Below are positions 44,940-56,000 of a DNA stretch of 64,000 bases, piece by piece. The translations under genes and the position numbers were made by a program. Each line of letters begins with the position of its first letter. The stretch's first letter is position 1. Below the pieces are notes generated by a model, which was not told the DNA's origin, did not search any database, and saw nothing but the letters and a program-made list of their open reading frames with translations. The DNA is from Acestrorhynchus altus (taxonomy: Eukaryota; Chordata; Actinopteri; Characiformes; Acestrorhynchidae). The stretch is taken from assembly GCA_034509495.1 (NCBI GenBank), contig CM067508.1, forward strand, positions 33,889,646 to 33,953,645, in the 5' to 3' direction.

Positions 44940-45879
44940 CAGTCACACACCACATGTTGAATTTGGTTCTCCGTCTTCATGGTGGGGTATCTCTGTCAGC
45001 ACCATTAAACTCCGTGCCTCTCTGCGAGCACCACTTTTGAGTTCAGATCTCGGCAATATTATAGAGTCTGAGAAACATCTGTAGAAGACTGTTCACCACC
45101 ACTGGGGTTTGATAATGACTGGCGCTGGAACAGCCTCGCCAGCCATGTTTACTGTATGAACTGAACAGAGCCCAGTTCCACGGGGACGGATCCTCGTGTG
45201 CTTTGCCTCTCACACCCTCGCTGTGATCAGTATGGTTCTGTCTGCGAGAAGCCTTAAAGACTGCAAGGGGATAGGCTTTGTATTGTTTGTCTTTTCCAGA
45301 TGTTGGGCCCCAAGACCTGGTAGCAGCAGTAGTAGTATGAACATATAAAACCAAAAATAACTATACCCTTGAGATTTCCCCAAAGCTGACATTCCTCTAG
45401 GCACGGGCACATCGTGTAAACACGGGGACACATTTCCGTAGGAGATCCGAACATTAAGGAAAATTAATTAGTTGTTGGATTTTGCTCAGTGGGGACAATC
45501 AGGATATCTCTTCTTGTTTCTCTCCAATTCCTAAGCAAGCCTTCACTGGTTTGCTCGTATACGTGTCTTTGTGTCGTCTTGTATGGATGCATCTGTCATG
45601 GAAATGTGATTGGTACTGAATGGGCGGCACCGGCGTCGTTAGAAATATGAATTATACAAACACATAAAGCTAGTTTATATTTTCTGCTGGTTTTCTTGTT
45701 CTGGGATTATGGTGAGGTAAGCCTTTGTTCCCTTAACACCCCTGCGGTGCTATTGAAGACACCCAGTCTCAAGCAGACAATTTGACTCATGCTATGGGCC
45801 AATCACCCTCTCTGCCAGCCTAATCCATGCAAAAGACTTAGGTATTCATGTCTTACAAACGCGCTTCAGCGAAAAAAAA
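44940..45879. other. Unique non-coding sequence
   Basis: Overlapping minus-strand frames of 103, 73 and 66 codons (45,043-45,454) lack domains. Nothing else recognised. Confidence 0.4.
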
Positions 45880-46240
45880 GAAAAAAAGAAAAAGAAATCC
45901 GTAACTGGCAGTGCCAGTGCGGTGGTGCAGAGGCGAGCACATTTTCAGGCGTAATAAGCCATTCAAATTACCCAATCTAGTAAACGCTTTGTTTCTCGTG
46001 CTGAAGCGCCGGCAGCTGCCGTCGCCAACACACGAGTTAAGTTTTATTCAAGCAGAGTCCTTTAGTTCTGTTTTTCGCTCTCCCTCTCTCCTCCCCTCTT
46101 TTCCCTTTTCCGCAAACAGTGGCTCTCGCAGATCTGTGCGTCTCGAGTGCAGGTAATAAATTTGTGCGTCGGGCCTGCACGTCACAGATTAAGCATGTTT
46201 TGTTTTCGGTGGGTGATTTATGAGGGCGATGGCGGTGCGG
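45880..46240. promoter_or_regulatory. Candidate conserved non-coding element
   Basis: Starts with an A/G tract, then a repeat-free block with CCATTCAAATTACC, TTCGGTGGGTGATTTATGAG, a CTCTCC-rich part at 46,080-46,110 and GTAATAAATTTGTGCGTCGG. Inferred from texture only. Confidence 0.3.
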
Positions 46241-46990
46241 TGCACTTGGCAGTGAGGAGCTGAGGTTTTGAAGGCGGCGCCGCGGGAGCAGGAGGGGCAG
46301 AGGAGAGAGGAGGGGAAGGAGGAGGAGGAGGGCAGGTGTCAGGTTTGTATTACAGGATGACTGATCCATAGCTGCTCGGAGGATGCCCGCTGTAACACAC
46401 ACCCCTGCCATTAATCACACACGAGCTCCTCCGCGAGCCTCTTGGCCTTCCCCTTCCTCCTCCACACCTTTGTGTTGCCAGGAAACTGTTAGAAAGTCCC
46501 TCTCGAAGACACCTGGACCATGCTCTCTGAGGGCACCCAAGGACCCTGTCCCTGACCCACAGAGATGCAAGGTAGTTAAAGCAAGAGTTTGGACAAATAT
46601 CAAATATACACACTGTTCTCATTTCCCCCAAATTCCATCCACAACACAAAACGACACACACTTGTCTTAAACCACGTCAAGCAAATAAAGGGGATTTTTG
46701 AAACTCGCCAACTTGAGATTTCTTTACCGTGGCTATGACAGGAACTAGGGGTTGCGTCCACATCAAACATGGACATTTTATTATCGATCAAAATGTGTTT
46801 TGATACCATTGGTGTCACAGAAAACCCTTGTATCTCCAGTTTTTGCCTTTCATTTTTTCTAAATTAAGTAAGTTGCAATAAAATATTTAGTTGCAGTTAT
46901 TGCTGCACCAGGCGGTCACACCGCACACTCCTCACACGTCCACTCATAGATATGTCATTTCCAGTTTTGGTTAGATTTGTATGAAAGGTG
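46241..46990. other. GC-rich then unique non-coding sequence
   Basis: 46,265-46,335 is a purine-rich GGAGGAGGAG patch next to GGCGGCGCCGCGGG. The 124- and 103-codon minus-strand frames here lack domains. Confidence 0.4.
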
Positions 46991-47040
46991 ACATAAGATA
47001 AGATAATCCGTTATTAGTCCCGCAGTGAGGAAACTCACAT
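46991..47040. mobile_element. Dispersed-repeat end, AGATAATCCTTTATTAGTCC type
   Basis: AAGATAATCCGTTATTAGTC followed by CCGCAGTGAGGAAACTCAC recurs at 48,340-48,370. It resembles a very common teleost repeat (TTTATTAGTCCCACAGTGGG). Only the edge is preserved. Confidence 0.6.
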
Positions 47041-47879
47041 AAATAAAAACAAGTTACGGGCACGCATTCTAAAATCCCCCAGACGCTGCTTCATCCTTCG
47101 ACTGAAGGTGTGGGTGGGTGGCAGTAAATCCCCCCGTGGTCTTTTCATTACAAAAAGACAAACACATTACATTCAAAACCAAAGGTTGCTTTGGTGATTG
47201 ACGGTGGGGGGGGTGGACAATGGACACTGTGGGTCATGAAACACAGATTGTCCAGGGTGAAAACCACACAAGTGGCAACCCTACGGGAATGAGGTCTTAC
47301 TAAGATGTTCCCAGAGTCATGGACACAGATGATTTTGTATTTATGCAGGGTGTCACCTCAGGGGCTCTGTAAGGGTTTGGTTCTCTTTATCTACTTTCAG
47401 GAAAATGCTGATGTTTTAGGTCAAATTCTTGCCGAAATCTAGATCTTTTTTCTCAAAATGCTCAATTTTGGAAATATGAGGTTTTCGTATCAATGCAATG
47501 AAACGTAGATATCTTGTGTATTCTGTAGATTTGCTTCTTGTTTGAACATCAATGATCCGTTATTGACATCTGAGACGTCATAAATGAGGTGGCCAGTTGT
47601 TAAAATATGCTCTCGTGACGCTGAAACATGGGATCTGTTTATGGATAAAGTCCGGCCCTTCAACGAGCAGAGTCTACTGGTTATACTGGGAGTGGAGGAG
47701 GGATTTGGACATTGTGGCACAAGTGGGAAAATCCTTTCCTTGATCTGGAGGCCTGTGCAATCCTGACACTGTTTGTGCAATATTGAGCCAATTCGTGAGG
47801 GGTTTGTCAGATTTTCAGTGACTTAAAACTTGTTTATGAAACCGTTTAACCTTCGGTGTCCAGGATTTTGGTTCCTGCA
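47041..47879. other. Unique non-coding sequence
   Basis: A G run (47,206-47,215) is present. A 96-codon minus-strand frame at 47,490-47,780 lacks a domain. Confidence 0.4.
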
Positions 47880-48036
47880 CGTTCAAAGAAACAGGAGCCT
47901 GGATTTGTGCGACATAACTGCAGCTTATAAAAACCAAATAGAAATGTTATAAGAGACTGTTCATCCAACAACAGCAGGATAAAGTCTGGATTTCAGAATG
48001 AATGAGAAGGTGTCCCAATATTTTTGTCTACACAGC
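47880..48036 (-). mobile_element. Fragment of the GTGGACAAAAGTATTGGGAC family
   Basis: Ends GAAGGTGTCCCAATATTTTT plus GTCTACAC, the inverse of the left end at 8,298. Upstream AACTGCAGCTTATAAAAACC is internal sequence. The other end is missing. Confidence 0.65.
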
Positions 48037-48335
48037 AGATGTTGTAATTAGCAGATTAGCATGATTTTTAATATCAATATCAGAAGACGTAGCCAAGTTA
48101 TGTAATCTATAACACAGTCAGTCAATATAAAACCTTCTCAGTGCTGAATAGATCATGTCACATCTCATGCACTTTAGAAACCTCCTCCTAGTTATTTTGT
48201 GCTGTTTGGTCTGAAAATGCTTTTTTGCAGAATTATAATTACATTAATATGCAGACAATTATGCAATTCTCTGTTAACCTCATGAATACACCTATTCATC
48301 TAAAAAATATTATGAAAAAACAGTTATGAATTATG

Positions 48336-48560
48336 AGACAAGATAATCCTTTATTAGTCCCGCAGTGATTAGGTTTTAATCAATATTTATAGGAGACAGT
48401 CACACCTGCTAGAAAACCTTAATCAAATTTGTCTTCATTTGAGATGTAAATATTAACATATTTGTATCATTTTCACCAGGTTTGTATCAACATGTACTTT
48501 GTGTCTAAAATTATTGTGTATTTTTTGTTTGTAAGGACAATAAAAACCCGGTTACATCAC
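48336..48560. mobile_element. Composite remnant: TTTATTAGTCC end plus MITE interior
   Basis: ACAAGATAATCCTTTATTAG and TCCCGCAGTGATTAGG are followed by ATAGGAGACAGTCAC and AAATTTGTCTTCATTTGA. The second pair matches the interior of the MITE at 8,904-9,549 (AGGAGACAATCACTTAAACT, TTGTCTTCATTTGACAG). Confidence 0.6.
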
Positions 48561-49169
48561 AGGAATCCTGCTGGAAACACTTTCCAAAGCACTTGATTGC
48601 GGTCGCGGCGTGACATTCAACTACTAGTTCAACTAGTGCATCTTTAGATGATTTAATAAAAAAACATATTTTATATTTATTAGATTTAAAGTGATATATT
48701 TCAAGCTTTGGTGTTTTATATTTTGATATGAATATTAATATTTTGAGATTCCGGATTTCTGGCAAACAAAATAAAAGTCTTGAAATATTGCTTCACATGT
48801 AACGAATATAAAATATCACAGTTTAACTTTTTGAATGAAATTGTGATCACAGGTTTATTAACAATATTCTAATGTTTTTGAGGAAGTACAGCACTTGTAT
48901 ATCTGACTGCAGGTTGAGATAAGTGTGATATGATTTAGACACATAGTTGGGTATAAGTTGGTGGGGTATAAGAGGGGAAAAGGGGGGTTTGAGGACAAAA
49001 AATGTTTGTTTTTTTATTATTGACTAGTTTATCAATACTGCAGCAAGACATCCTGGTAACGCGAATCGGTACAAGCTTCCATTAGTTATTAGCTGCTTGT
49101 AGTCGGCCAAATGTAGTAGGAGGGAAGTGGGGAGGGCTACCTCTCAGGATCTTTCCTTAGGGCTTCCTG
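48561..49169. other. AT-rich non-coding sequence
   Basis: Nothing recognised. Confidence 0.4.
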
Positions 49170-49860
49170 TAGCCCTGCTCAAGACCACCAGTTGCGACTG
49201 AAGACCTGCCAATATTTGTCCCTGTGCGGAAATGGATCTGAACGCAAATTAGGCCTGACGAGTTAATCAGCCGTGTTTCGCGTCGATCAATGCAGACCTT
49301 TACAGTCATATTTCACCCGGCCCGAAGGCATAGGGAACTCTTTCACGGCGGCTCCGAGTTCACGGCAAGAATGTTGCATGGCTCTCCTCACGCCCATTCC
49401 TCCTTCGGTCAACGTTCTCCTGGTTTCACAGGATTAAAATAATTCACTCACCCCTCAGACAAACAGCTGGCTCAGCACAGGCCAGCAGAAGTGCAAGGCA
49501 TGCTCAGCTCCAAACCCAATAAGCCTGACCAACTGCTTTCGCCCCAGGCTGGCATTCAGGGCTCATGTGGGGTATGCTGTGCTTTTTCAGGCCGGCCAGT
49601 ATTCTCGCAGATAAAGCTGCCCTAAGATCTCCTCCACCACAAGCGCAGAAACGTCCTTGAACTTGACCTCGTGTAGGCCACAAACGGAGGCATGTTACTG
49701 CTTGGCTTTTTCCCTGATGAGTGGCGTACGTCACCTTCAAGGGCGAAGTATTACTTTCTATTACGCTCGAGAAATAAATGCGAGCTAATGATTGAGTGTG
49801 AAATGTGAGCTGATGAATGATTACTCGTGACACGAAGTGGAAACTCAAGGCAGTCTGGGA
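49170..49860. promoter_or_regulatory. Candidate conserved non-coding block
   Basis: About 690 bases without repeats, including GTTAATCAGCCGTGTTTCGC, AACGCAAATTAGGCCTGACG and AGCTAATGATTGAGTGTGAA. A 122-codon minus-strand frame (49,504-49,872) has no domain I recognise. Judged by texture alone. Confidence 0.35.
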
Positions 49861-50244
49861 AACAGCCAGCACCTTGCCTGTAATGGATGGATCAGAAGAT
49901 CACATGACTGGAGAAGTGATAATGGTTGTGTGTCAGAACCTGGGTTCAGTAGTGTGGTTTGACATTCACGTACCATATTCTACACACTGTACATCATGTT
50001 GCGTGTCTGCATCGTTCCAAAGCTGTTGTTCTGCAGCGCGGCTGCATGATGCTCTTTGTTGCTTGTTGGGAATCTCCCTGGATAGATCAAAGACTGTCTG
50101 ACAGAGTTTGCTTGAATACAGCGTTTCAGAGAGTGCTCTGAAGTCCTCTGTGTAACAACGTTTGGAATGAATTTGTACCTTAAATCTGTCAGATTTGATC
50201 ACTGAAATAAAATGAATGAAGATTTATTATTTTAAATTATTTCA
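49861..50244. other. Non-coding, nothing recognised
   Basis: The 94-codon plus frame lacks a domain. Confidence 0.4.
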
Positions 50245-51096
50245 TTAACTCTTAGAACCAAAGATCCACACCTTGTGGGCACGTGTCCCATCTAATCTTG
50301 GTTTCGTCATTGTGTGATGAACTATCAGTGAGTTATTCAGCTCAGAATACAGCTCAAATGTATACATTTCCAACTGAATTAAATCCCAGTTTAAAGACCA
50401 AAGCAGCTTCCGGTGCATGTTTACTGCTCTGTCCACATGAACATGATCAACCTGCACTGATCTGACTGATCAGAGAGAGGGGGCGGGGCTGATGCTCAAC
50501 CTGCGTACAGACTCTGACTGATCAGAGAGAGGGGGCGGGGCTGAGGCTCAACCTGCATACAGACACTGAGTGATCAGAGAGAGGGGGCGGGGCTGATGCT
50601 CAACCTGCATACAGACTCTGACTGATCAGAGAGAGGGGGCGGGGCTGACGCTCAGCCTGCATACAGACACTGAGTGATCAGAGAGAGGGGGCGGGGCTGA
50701 TGCTCAACCTGCATACAGACTCTGACTGATCAGAGAGAGGGGGCAGGGCTGATGCTCAACCTGCATACAGACACTGAGTGATCAGAGAGAGGGGGCGGGG
50801 CTGATGCTCAACCTGCATACAGACACTGAGTGATCAGAGAGAGGGGGTCTGTGTGCAGGTTGATCCTGTTCATGTGGACAGAGCAGTAAACATGCACTGG
50901 ATTGCCTTTGGCATTTAAACTGGGATTTAATTCCAGTGTGAATTTTGCTGTTTTCTGAGCAGGATTAGTAACTTATATGACGTAAAACAGTTCAATAGGG
51001 TTCTGCGGTCCTGTAGTTTATGATATGTGTTTCATGTCTTTAGGGTTATCAGCCCTACTCTAAAGTTATCATTTCTGGGGTTCTTTGCCTGGTTAA
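50245..51096. mobile_element. Fold-back element carrying a 52-bp GC-box array
   Basis: Begins TTAACTCTTAGAACC. An arm at 50,376-50,456 (GAATTAAATCCCAGTTTAAA to ACATGATCAACCTGCA) is the inverse of 50,854-50,933 (TGCAGGTTGATCCTGTTCAT to TAAACTGGGATTTAATTC). Between the arms lie seven-plus 52-bp units. The right side continues through GTAGTTTATGATATGTGTTT, which also occurs near the right end of the MITE at 8.9-9.55 kb, and may close at GGTTCTTTGCCTGGTTAA (51,079-51,096). TTAA stands at both proposed ends. No coding frame. The exact right boundary is uncertain. Confidence 0.8.
50462..50848 (+). repeat. 52-bp tandem array with a GC box in every unit
   Basis: The GGGCGGGGC core starts at 50,481, 50,533, 50,585, 50,637, 50,689, 50,741 (mutated to GGGCAGGGC) and 50,793, exactly 52 bases each time with no indel. 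The last unit breaks off after GAGGGGG at 50,847. Each unit reads TGATCAGAGAGAGGGGGCGG, GGCTGATGCTCAACCTGCAT, ACAGACTCTGAC. Units alternate between GACTCTGACTGATCAG and GACACTGAGTGATCAG types, hinting at duplication by pairs. Confidence 0.98.
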
Positions 51097-51789
51097 ACTT
51101 TTTGTACATTTGCAAACAATTTTTTGCAGCAAAACAGGACAAAAAACCCTTTCAGTACTAAATAGAACCTTCTTTCCTTTTTTTTTTGCACAGCACCCAC
51201 ACAATCGATCTGCACTCAACCTGAACAGAGAAGTACGGGGTTTGATGACAATCAGACGTGGGAAAGAATGCTTCTGCTTTTGGAAGAAGGGACTGAATTG
51301 TCAGAGTTTGGTTTAAAATAGTCTCAGAACCTTGAAAGTTCTATGGTCACTACCTGTTTCTATTGTGTCTTTTTCGTTCATCCTATCCACATGGGTGCAG
51401 CTGGAACAATGAGGGCAATGTGTGCGGCTGTGCACTGAGAGGCTGCTGAGAGCAGGCCAAGGGCCGAGGACCAAAAACGAAGGGACGTGGAGAACTAGCA
51501 TGATGACAGGCAAGAAAGGAAGTGTCTCACAATGGCAGGAAGCTCATTATCTACACAGGTGAATGCTCAGCCAGGCTCCACGACGGCTCAGAACAGCCTT
51601 CCGCTGGCTAGAAGATGATGGTACTGTGGTGTGCATGCATGTGCAATCAAATATTTTACCCGTGACATGGTCATGAAGGCTGAGGATTCTTGTTAAGAAT
51701 CACACCACATGCCATCAAACGGATTAACTGGGTGAGAGTTGGTGTTAGAAGACCATGAAACCTTCCATGGACCACTGCATGGAACCAAC
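51097..51789. other. Unique non-coding sequence
   Basis: Nothing recognised beyond a T run at 51,177-51,188. Confidence 0.4.
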
Positions 51790-51872
51790 ACCACTCACGT
51801 TAATCACCTTCATCTTCCTTCCCAACAGCACTGCAATCCCACACGTCCTTCTGGGTGCAGCTAATTGGAAAT
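51790..51872. mobile_element. Fragment matching the flank of the transposase relic at 59.6 kb
   Basis: TCAGCACTGCAATCCCACAC-type sequence (here AACAGCACTGCAATCCCACA, then CGTCCTTCTGGGTGCA) recurs inverted at 59,596-59,640, and partly at 3,727. It is probably the terminal part of the Tc1-like element whose C-terminal coding piece is at 3.8 and 59.7 kb. Confidence 0.6.
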
Positions 51873-51895
51873 TTCCAAAGTTGGTTCTTCTATAT

Positions 51896-52196
51896 GCCTT
51901 TTCCACCAATACAATAATCCTGCATTTACACCAGTTTTAGTGGAACCGAGGATACGTCACAGAATACGCCAGTAAACGGAAGTCAGGAGATGGTAGCACG
52001 TATAGACTACCTGCGAGCGTGTCTGCTGTTGGAGACGTTGGTTTGCACAAACACGGATCAAATCTTGTCGATAAGAAGACGTCGAGATGACTAATCTTTG
52101 GTACTCACCTTGAATGTTTCAGGTTCCCAAACCTATTTTTGTTGGTAGAAATGCATCAAATGGTTGAAAGCAGCCAAAACATTGGTGGAAAAGGTC
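51896..52196. mobile_element. MITE with GCCTTTTCCACCAAT ends
   Basis: GCCTTTTCCACCAAT (51,896-51,910) is answered by ATTGGTGGAAAAGGTC (52,181-52,196). Interior words GAACCGAGGATACGTCAC, CAGTAAACGGAAGTCAGGAG and CGATAAGAAGACGTCGAGAT recur in a partial copy at 58,498-58,660, which confirms a dispersed family. About 300 bases with no coding. The ends look hAT-like, from general knowledge; a clean 8-base duplication is not visible. Confidence 0.8.
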
Positions 52197-53023
52197 TACT
52201 AGAGTGTCACTCGAAGAACCTTCATTTCAAACAGTGAGAAGAACTGACACCTGAACTTCTATCGAACCATCCACTGAATGTACAGTAGTTTAAAATCAAG
52301 ACACTGTCCAGGATGTTACAGATTCCGGACTCTGAACTACATAAGTACTTGAGTGAACATATGAGCAGCCCGAATGTGAATTAGCATGATCAGAGTGGTG
52401 CGGATGGAAGAACAACAACCTGTGCAAACAAGGCTCGGCGACACAAAGACACTCTTTCACTGCGGAGGGTCGGTTATGTGAAGTGCATAATTGCAGGCGC
52501 TGTTGAACATATATTGCGTCTAATATATCACTGTGGTTTGTTTGCCAAAGCGTCCCGAGCAAACACGTTTAATGTGAGCGCGGGTAAATATTTGCAGTGC
52601 TATATCGAACTCGGAAGCTAAATTAGGCCTATCAGAGAGGGCAAATAGGGACTTCACTGAGCCGCTGGCATCGTTCCGGCACAGTGCTGTCCCAAGCAGG
52701 GATGGGCCCAGCGCTGCAGAGATTTAAGAGTGTATGTACAAACGCATGCAGGAGCACATAAACACACACACACAGAAGCAGCACAAGCTTTAACAAATCA
52801 CCCATTCTTTGACGACTGCTTAATTCATATATGCACCCCGCATCACACTCCGGGTCTTTATATCGTACCCCCTCCCCGTCTGACTCCAGGCATCCCTAAA
52901 CAGATTTTGGATGAGAGTGAATGTGCTACTGTAGATGAAAAGGGCTTAAATTTGTTGGTTAAAAGTGGCTTCAGCTGCAGCTCACACACTATGGGAAGCA
53001 AGAACTGAGAATGCATATCGTGC

Positions 53024-53027
<4 letters not shown>
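52197..53027. other. Unique sequence; possible conserved block at 52,430-52,700
   Basis: 52,430-52,700 is repeat-free with GTGCATAATTGCAGGCGC, AAATTAGGCCTATCAGAG and CACGTTTAATGTGAGCG. Candidate non-coding regulatory DNA by texture only. A short CA run lies at 52,761-52,773. Confidence 0.35.

Positions 53028-53061
<34 letters not shown>
53028..53061. repeat. (CT)n microsatellite
   Basis: About 16 CT units. Confidence 0.98.
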
Positions 53062-53064
<3 letters not shown>

Positions 53065-53663
53065 AAGGAAAGAAGGATTGTACACGCTGAAGAGAAACAG
53101 GATTGACACACAGACCAGCCAGAGACAGGGGCCGGGTCTCCACGGCCGCAAACACAATAACCTCCAGCTACAGGGAATGTCACGCCTTGATGTGATTCAA
53201 TTTTACATTATAAAAGAATTGATATTGAGCTGAACATACGAGGTTATATTTACCGCAAATGCAGCTTTGAATTCCACAACAAAGCTCCTTACTCTCCACT
53301 GCTTCCCCCTCCACTAAAAAAGAAAAGACCTCCTTTTTGGGCTGAGACTTCTGAGAGTTCGGTTAAATAACACTCGCTAAACGACGGGACGTCTAACACA
53401 TTGCCATGAAGTGTAATAGGTTACACAGGCAGGACAGAGGGAAACAGCCCTGCCTGCTCATGGACATTTTCATCCCTAAAAAATACTCATTTGATTTGAC
53501 AGAAGAGATCTTAAATATAAATTAAATATCAAGATCAAAGAGTTTTGTAGTTATAACAAATGAAATATACTATATTTATATACTATACATTTTAAAATAT
53601 GCAGAATTGTCTTTAAAATATAAAATATCTTTGGAAAAACACCAAGAAGGACTTGTTATAAGT
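53062..53663. other. Unique non-coding sequence
   Basis: Nothing recognised; 53,505-53,640 is AT-rich. Confidence 0.4.
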
Positions 53664-54237
53664 GCATCAGACGCAGCAGTGCTGCTGGAGTGTTTAAACA
53701 CTCACTGTCCACTCTATCAGACACTCCTACCGAGTGTCTCCACCTTGTAGATTTAAAGTCAGAGACAGAAGCTCATCTGTTTCTGCACAGTTTGTGTTGG
53801 TCGCCCTCTAGTCCTTCATCAGTGCTCACAGGACGCTGCCCACAGGACGCTGTCGGCTGGGCGTTTCTGATTGGTGGACGGTTCTCAGTCCAGCAGTGAG
53901 TCTCAGGGGTTTAAACACTCCAGCAGCACTGCTGTGTCTGATCCACTCGTACCAGCAACACACACTAACACACCACCACCATGTCAGTGTGAGTGCAGTG
54001 CTGAGAATGACCCACCACCCACATAATAGCTGCTCTGTGGTGGTCCTGTGGGGTCCTGATCATTGAAGATCAGGGTGAAAGGAGGAGAATAAAGTCAGCA
54101 GAGAAACAGATGAACTACAGTCTGGAATTATAGATCTACAAAGAGCTCCTGTGTGATCAGAGGAGCTGATAGGATGGACAGTGAATGCAGAAACAAAAAG
54201 GTGGTCATATGTTAGCCCTGTATGTTATGGTTGATGT
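53664..54237. mobile_element. Palindromic MITE (CAGCCATAACATTATGACC family), copy 3
   Basis: Starts inside the left arm (GCATCAGACGCAGCAGTGCT). It has the full loop with GACGCTGTCGGCTGGGCGTT, the full right arm (CACTCCAGCAGCACTGCTGT to GGAGCTGATAGGATGGACAG) and a decayed right end (TGTATGTTATGGTTGATGTA). The outer left arm is missing. Confidence 0.88.
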
Positions 54238-54277
54238 ATTAGTCTGAATGTTTTGATGATCTATGTAAGTGATTACT

Positions 54278-54590
54278 TTATTCGAATGAAAGGATCCGTT
54301 TATTGGGGAAAACTGTACAATTGAAAGGAGGTTCTAGTCCCTTGTTGGACCTCTGGCCTGGATGCAAGATGAGATACAGTTGGGAATGGAGGTGCAGGTT
54401 CCGTATGGATCCTGCAGCACACTTACCCACAGATGTTGCAGCTGGACATGTAGATCCTGCACACTCATAGGCTCCTGATACTGTCTTCCCAGCTGGTCCA
54501 ATAAATGCTTGATTGAAAAATGCCAATTGGAAACCCTGCAATGAGAGGAAACACATACGGTCTCAGGATGTCCTGCACATATCACCGCAC
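54278..54590 (-). pseudogene. Tc1-like transposase C-terminal relic (62.8-kb family)
   Basis: The minus strand reads DLHVQLQHLWVSVLQDPYGT, then CISSCIQARG: the C-terminal LQ.LW....QD......CI.ARG block of Tc1-like transposases. The other frame gives AGSTCPAATSVGK, shared with AGSTGPAATSVGK from the copy ending at 63.53 kb. The sequence downstream (CAAGGGACTAGAACCTCCTT on the minus strand) also matches 63,506-63,526. The catalytic core is absent. Confidence 0.8.
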
Positions 54591-55454
54591 ATGTCCCTCA
54601 TATGTCACGTCAACTACTAACGGTGATTATGGTTATTGAAACTTCCATTATGTGTTGTCACCAAAAAGTGAAACAACACTGAAAATGCAATGTTGGTTCA
54701 ACATCATTATTGATTTCATAACTGACTTTTATTTTAGTAACGGCCCTCATTCATAAATCTCTTTGATTTGTATTAATCCATCCTACTCTTATTGTCAGTT
54801 GGGACAAAGACCACTGCTTTCTTTGGCGATGTTGACGTGGTTTTCAGGGCAGACATCGCAACGGTCTACATGCATATGGTCCGTTGTCGTTCAGCCGTCA
54901 GGATGGCTCGCGGAGAGCATCAGTGCTCTCTGAATGTCCACAATCGTGGCTGTTGGATCATCACCATCAAGCCATCCCACTTCCCGGAGTTCTATGCTGG
55001 GACTCCTCTCGAACGTTTCAAAGACTCAAATTGCTTTCAAACTCTTCGAGACATACTTCGCTTGCAAAGGATGCGACCAAAACAACCAAAGCACCATGGG
55101 ACGACCTTATAACAGAAATGGTTATAATCTTGACCACAGCAGCTTCTGACCAATGAAACTCACCTTGGGGTGGGTGGCGCAACTGTCTAAGTGAGATAAT
55201 AAAAGTCCAATAGGGCAATAGTGTCATTCTCTCTAGGATGGGAATGCCCTCCACATGCTGATCTTTATCCTAGTACTGGAAGCACTGTGTAAAGAAGGGA
55301 CCTACGACTGTAACGACTGTACTGGAGAGGATGATAACAATTACTGTAATAAAGATAGAACCCCTAAAATACTGGAACCTGGACACTGATCTGTGCTGTT
55401 AAAGCTGATAAAATATCCAATATTTCAGATATTTTATCATCATGTGCACACCAG

Positions 55455-55457
<3 letters not shown>
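54591..55457. other. Unique sequence with an unrecognised 106-codon frame
   Basis: 54,792-55,112 (+) is open for 106 codons and two further frames are open over 54,884-55,156, while the minus strand is also open at 55,018-55,254. Overlapping openness on both strands fits GC-balanced non-coding DNA. The frame starts MSVGTKTTAFFGDVDVVFRA and matches no family I know. Candidate only, not called a gene. Confidence 0.35.

Positions 55458-55509
<52 letters not shown>
55458..55509. repeat. (CA)n microsatellite
   Basis: About 25 uninterrupted CA units. Confidence 0.99.
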
Positions 55510-55513
<4 letters not shown>

Positions 55514-56000
55514 GTCACAACATACTAACAATCAGCAGCTCTATATTTGCTCCAGCATGCTGGAAATACCCTCTCTTTTTCCCAGCTCTTGACTTTACGC
55601 CTCCTATTGTGAGCAGTGTGTGTAACAGGTCTGGCAGACTGTTGCGTGAACCATCTACATAGCATGGCCGGCTGCATGCCTATTGTTTCGTGGCACAGAT
55701 TCTGACTGGGCACACCTTTTCCTATTGTGTTTCACTGACCTGTAGCCTCACAGGGCTGTGGCAAGCGTGTGCATGTGTGTTGTGAGTGCCAGGGGTGTGA
55801 TAACGCCAGTAAATAGGCGTCGTTATGACAGTCGAAAATAAAACGAATACAAGCATTTCGCCGTGTCAAGTAGAAACTTGCTACTGGTACCGCTTAACTC
55901 ATTCAAAACACACCATACTCACAAACCAATGCATGTTCAAGACAGTCTGAGATATATGCATCAGAACCAGCAGGCTAATTATATTATAGATGGTTGAATA
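55510..56000. other. Unique non-coding sequence
   Basis: Nothing recognised. Confidence 0.4.

Noticed and set aside
50462..50848. CRISPR-like array (regular spacing of repeats)
   Set aside because: The whole 52-bp unit is repeated, with no unique spacers, and the setting is a vertebrate genome; it is an ordinary tandem repeat inside a fold-back element.
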